Assembly (NCBI GenBank): GCA_964639255.1
Contig: CAZXDP010000009.1
Span: forward strand, 1 to 64,000
Length of the DNA stretch: 64,000 nucleotides
Reading direction: 5' to 3'
Origin: NZQO01 sp964639255
GTDB taxonomy: Bacteria; Bacteroidota; Bacteroidia; Flavobacteriales; Flavobacteriaceae
The number at the start of each line of letters is the position of its first letter. Position 1 is the stretch's first letter. The position numbers and the translations under genes were made by a program. Below the pieces are notes generated by a model that was not told where the DNA came from, did no database searches, and worked only from the letters and a program-made list of their open reading frames with translations. Shown one piece after another: positions 62,526 to 64,000 of the stretch.

Positions 62526-63713
62526 ATGAAACGAGTGGTTGTGGGTCTTAGCGGTGGCGTAGATTCCAGCGTGGCAGCTTGGTTGCTGAAAGAGCAGGGC
62601 TATGAGGTCATTGGGCTGTTTATGAAGAATTGGCACGACGACAGCGTAACCATCTCCGACGAATGCCCTTGGTTGGAAGATAGCAACGACGCTATGCTGG
62701 TGGCTCAAAAATTGGGCATCCCTTTTCAAACGGTCGACTTGAGCGAGCAGTATAAAGAACGTATTGTAGATTATATGTTCAAGGAGTACGAACGTGGTCG
62801 CACCCCCAATCCAGATGTGCTTTGTAACCGCGAGATAAAATTCGATGTATTTATGGATATTGCCCTTAGCTTGGGTGCCGACTATGTCGCGACAGGGCAC
62901 TACTGCCGTAAGGACAGTATTGAAAAGGAGGGAACCACCGTGTACCGCTTGTTGGCGGGTAAGGATCCCAACAAAGACCAATCGTACTTCCTTTGTCAAT
63001 TATCGCAAGAGCAATTGGCCAAAACCTTGTTCCCCGTGGGGGAACTGCTCAAGCCAGAAGTACGGAAAATTGCCGCCGAACAGCATTTAGTTACGGCCGA
63101 AAAACGGGATTCCCAAGGGCTATGTTTCATCGGCAAGGTGCGACTGCCCGAATTTTTACAGCAACAATTGGCTCCTAAGGAAGGGATAATTGTAGAGGTA
63201 CCGTCTGAGTTTGAAGGGTATAAAAACGAGGTTTCCGCGTTTGCTTCAGAAGAGGAAAGGCTGCAGCACCTATCGCGCAAGACTACCTATTCCATCGCAG
63301 ATGGTAAGCAGGTGGGAATGCATCAAGGCGCACATTACTTTACCAAGGGTCAAAGAAAGGGACTTGCCGTTGGTGGCACAAAAGATCCTTTGTTCGTTAT
63401 TGAAACCGATGTTTCCCAGAATATCATCTATACCGGTCAAGGAAAGGACCATCCTGGGCTATTTAGGCGCGGTTTGTATGTTCAGGGAAATGAGGTGCAC
63501 TGGGTACGGGAAGATCTTCGCCTTGGTGAGGACGAAACGAAGGAGGTTATGGCCCGTATTCGCTACAGACAACCGTTGGAGAAGGCAACACTGCACCAAA
63601 CGGCTATGGGACTTTATGTTATCTTTGAAAATCCGCAAACCGCTATCGCCGAAGGCCAATTTGTAGCTTGGTACGATGGCGAGGAGCTGTTGGGCAGCGG
63701 CGTTATTTCATAA
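62526..63713 (+). CDS. mnmA: tRNA-specific 2-thiouridylase MnmA
   Basis: This 395-residue enzyme thiolates U34 of the tRNAs for Lys, Glu and Gln, using sulfur relayed to its catalytic cysteines. The PP-loop is VVVGLSGGVDSSVAAWLL at the N-terminus. NPDVLCNREIKF contains the first catalytic cysteine, ATGHYCRK follows, DQSYFLCQL is a family block, and DSQGLCFIGKVRLPEFL contains the second cysteine. The C-terminal barrel domain is complete. An upstream in-frame TTG at 62517 would add three residues but lies right after the promoter box, so the ATG at 62526 is preferred. The partial nitronate monooxygenase gene follows after 64 bases. Confidence 0.95.
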   Translation: MKRVVVGLSGGVDSSVAAWLLKEQGYEVIGLFMKNWHDDSVTISDECPWLEDSNDAMLVAQKLGIPFQTVDLSEQYKERIVDYMFKEYERGRTPNPDVLCNREIKFDVFMDIALSLGADYVATGHYCRKDSIEKEGTTVYRLLAGKDPNKDQSYFLCQLSQEQLAKTLFPVGELLKPEVRKIAAEQHLVTAEKRDSQGLCFIGKVRLPEFLQQQLAPKEGIIVEVPSEFEGYKNEVSAFASEEERLQHLSRKTTYSIADGKQVGMHQGAHYFTKGQRKGLAVGGTKDPLFVIETDVSQNIIYTGQGKDHPGLFRRGLYVQGNEVHWVREDLRLGEDETKEVMARIRYRQPLEKATLHQTAMGLYVIFENPQTAIAEGQFVAWYDGEELLGSGVIS

Positions 63714-63777
63714 GAACACAATATCTTTTTGAACACCATTAAAAGAAAAAAAACCACCCCCTAAAAATAGTCACACC

Positions 63778-64000
63778 GTGCCAAATAGAATTACGCAACT
63801 TTTCAATATTCAGTATCCCCTCATCCAAGCAGGAATGATCTGGAACAGTGGCTGGCGACTTGCCAGCGCCGTGAGCAACGCCGGTGGTTTAGGCCTGCTG
63901 GGCGCTGGCTCTATGTATCCAGAAGTGCTTCGGGAACATATACAAAAATGCCAAAAGGCCACTTCAAAGCCTTTTGGTGTAAATGTGCCGATGCTCTATC
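63778..64000 (+). CDS. Nitronate monooxygenase-like FMN protein (5' part)
   Basis: An open frame starts at GTG 63778 and runs off the right edge after about 74 codons. VPNRITQLFNIQYPLIQAGM followed by IWNSGWRLASAVSNAGGLG and LLGAGSMYPEVLREHI is the N-terminal beta/alpha barrel part of the NMO/2-nitropropane dioxygenase family, FMN proteins related to FabK. The phosphate-binding later part is outside the window, so substrate and completeness cannot be judged. No ATG is available near the start; GTG gives the family's usual N-terminus. Confidence 0.8.
   Translation, partial: MPNRITQLFNIQYPLIQAGMIWNSGWRLASAVSNAGGLGLLGAGSMYPEVLREHIQKCQKATSKPFGVNVPMLY

Overview
The window looks like chromosomal DNA of a member of the Flavobacteriaceae (Bacteroidetes). 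This rests on PorP/SprF outer-membrane proteins, cargo with type B type IX secretion (T9SS) sorting domains, a SusD/RagB lipoprotein, the kdsD-tatC-lptB gene order, and promoters of the TAnnTTTG type instead of the usual -10/-35 boxes. Only part of an upstream gene is present at the left edge (1-143), and a nitronate monooxygenase-like gene runs off the right edge (from 63778).

Region 1 (1-19587, all + strand) is a surface polysaccharide locus. It opens with neuB-neuC-neuA (synthesis and CMP-activation of a sialic- or legionaminic-type nonulosonic acid) and an asparagine synthase-like amidotransferase. Eight glycosyltransferases follow (GT4, GT2 and one CDP-glycerol/UGT-like GT-B protein), together with an MBOAT O-acyltransferase paired with an SGNH-like protein, a Wzy/WaaL-type polymerase or ligase, and a priming polyprenyl-phosphate glycosylphosphotransferase at the 3' end. 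Many genes overlap by 4 bases. No flippase or chain-length regulator is in the window. Two arrays of short hairpin repeats (4726-4980 and 10957-11102) bracket the middle block 5016-10953. Their flanks are constant, but the hairpin cores differ.

Region 2 (19588-38732) is mostly housekeeping. It holds an Lnb/DUF4105 membrane protein, a PorV/PorQ-like barrel, pssA, the minus-strand group kdsD-tatC-CMD-lptB, recQ, lysA, sucC, a DUF2254 protein, rluF, a GH3-family protein, a secreted HELGH protein and uvrB. A gene-free stretch (32978-33689) ends in a plus-strand terminator with no plus-strand gene before it and may encode a small RNA.

Region 3 (38987-55971, all - strand) is the most unusual part: a T9SS cargo and surface-adhesin locus. 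In transcription order it holds a small secreted protein, a beta-helix-like secreted protein, a 490-residue type B cargo, an 877-residue protein joining a PorP/SprF barrel to a long Ala/Glu-rich coiled coil and a SPOR-like C-terminus, a 3227-residue SprB-like adhesin, and a normal-length PorP/SprF protein. Thus each type B cargo gene is followed by a PorP/SprF gene. The leader of the 490-residue cargo gene can fold so that its start codon is paired, and another hairpin precedes the giant adhesin gene.

Region 4 (56211-64000) has a SusD-like lipoprotein gene without a SusC gene beside it, followed by pyrG, yidC, a MORN-repeat secreted protein, mnmA and the partial nitronate monooxygenase gene. 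I saw no tRNA, rRNA, CRISPR array, insertion sequence or prophage.
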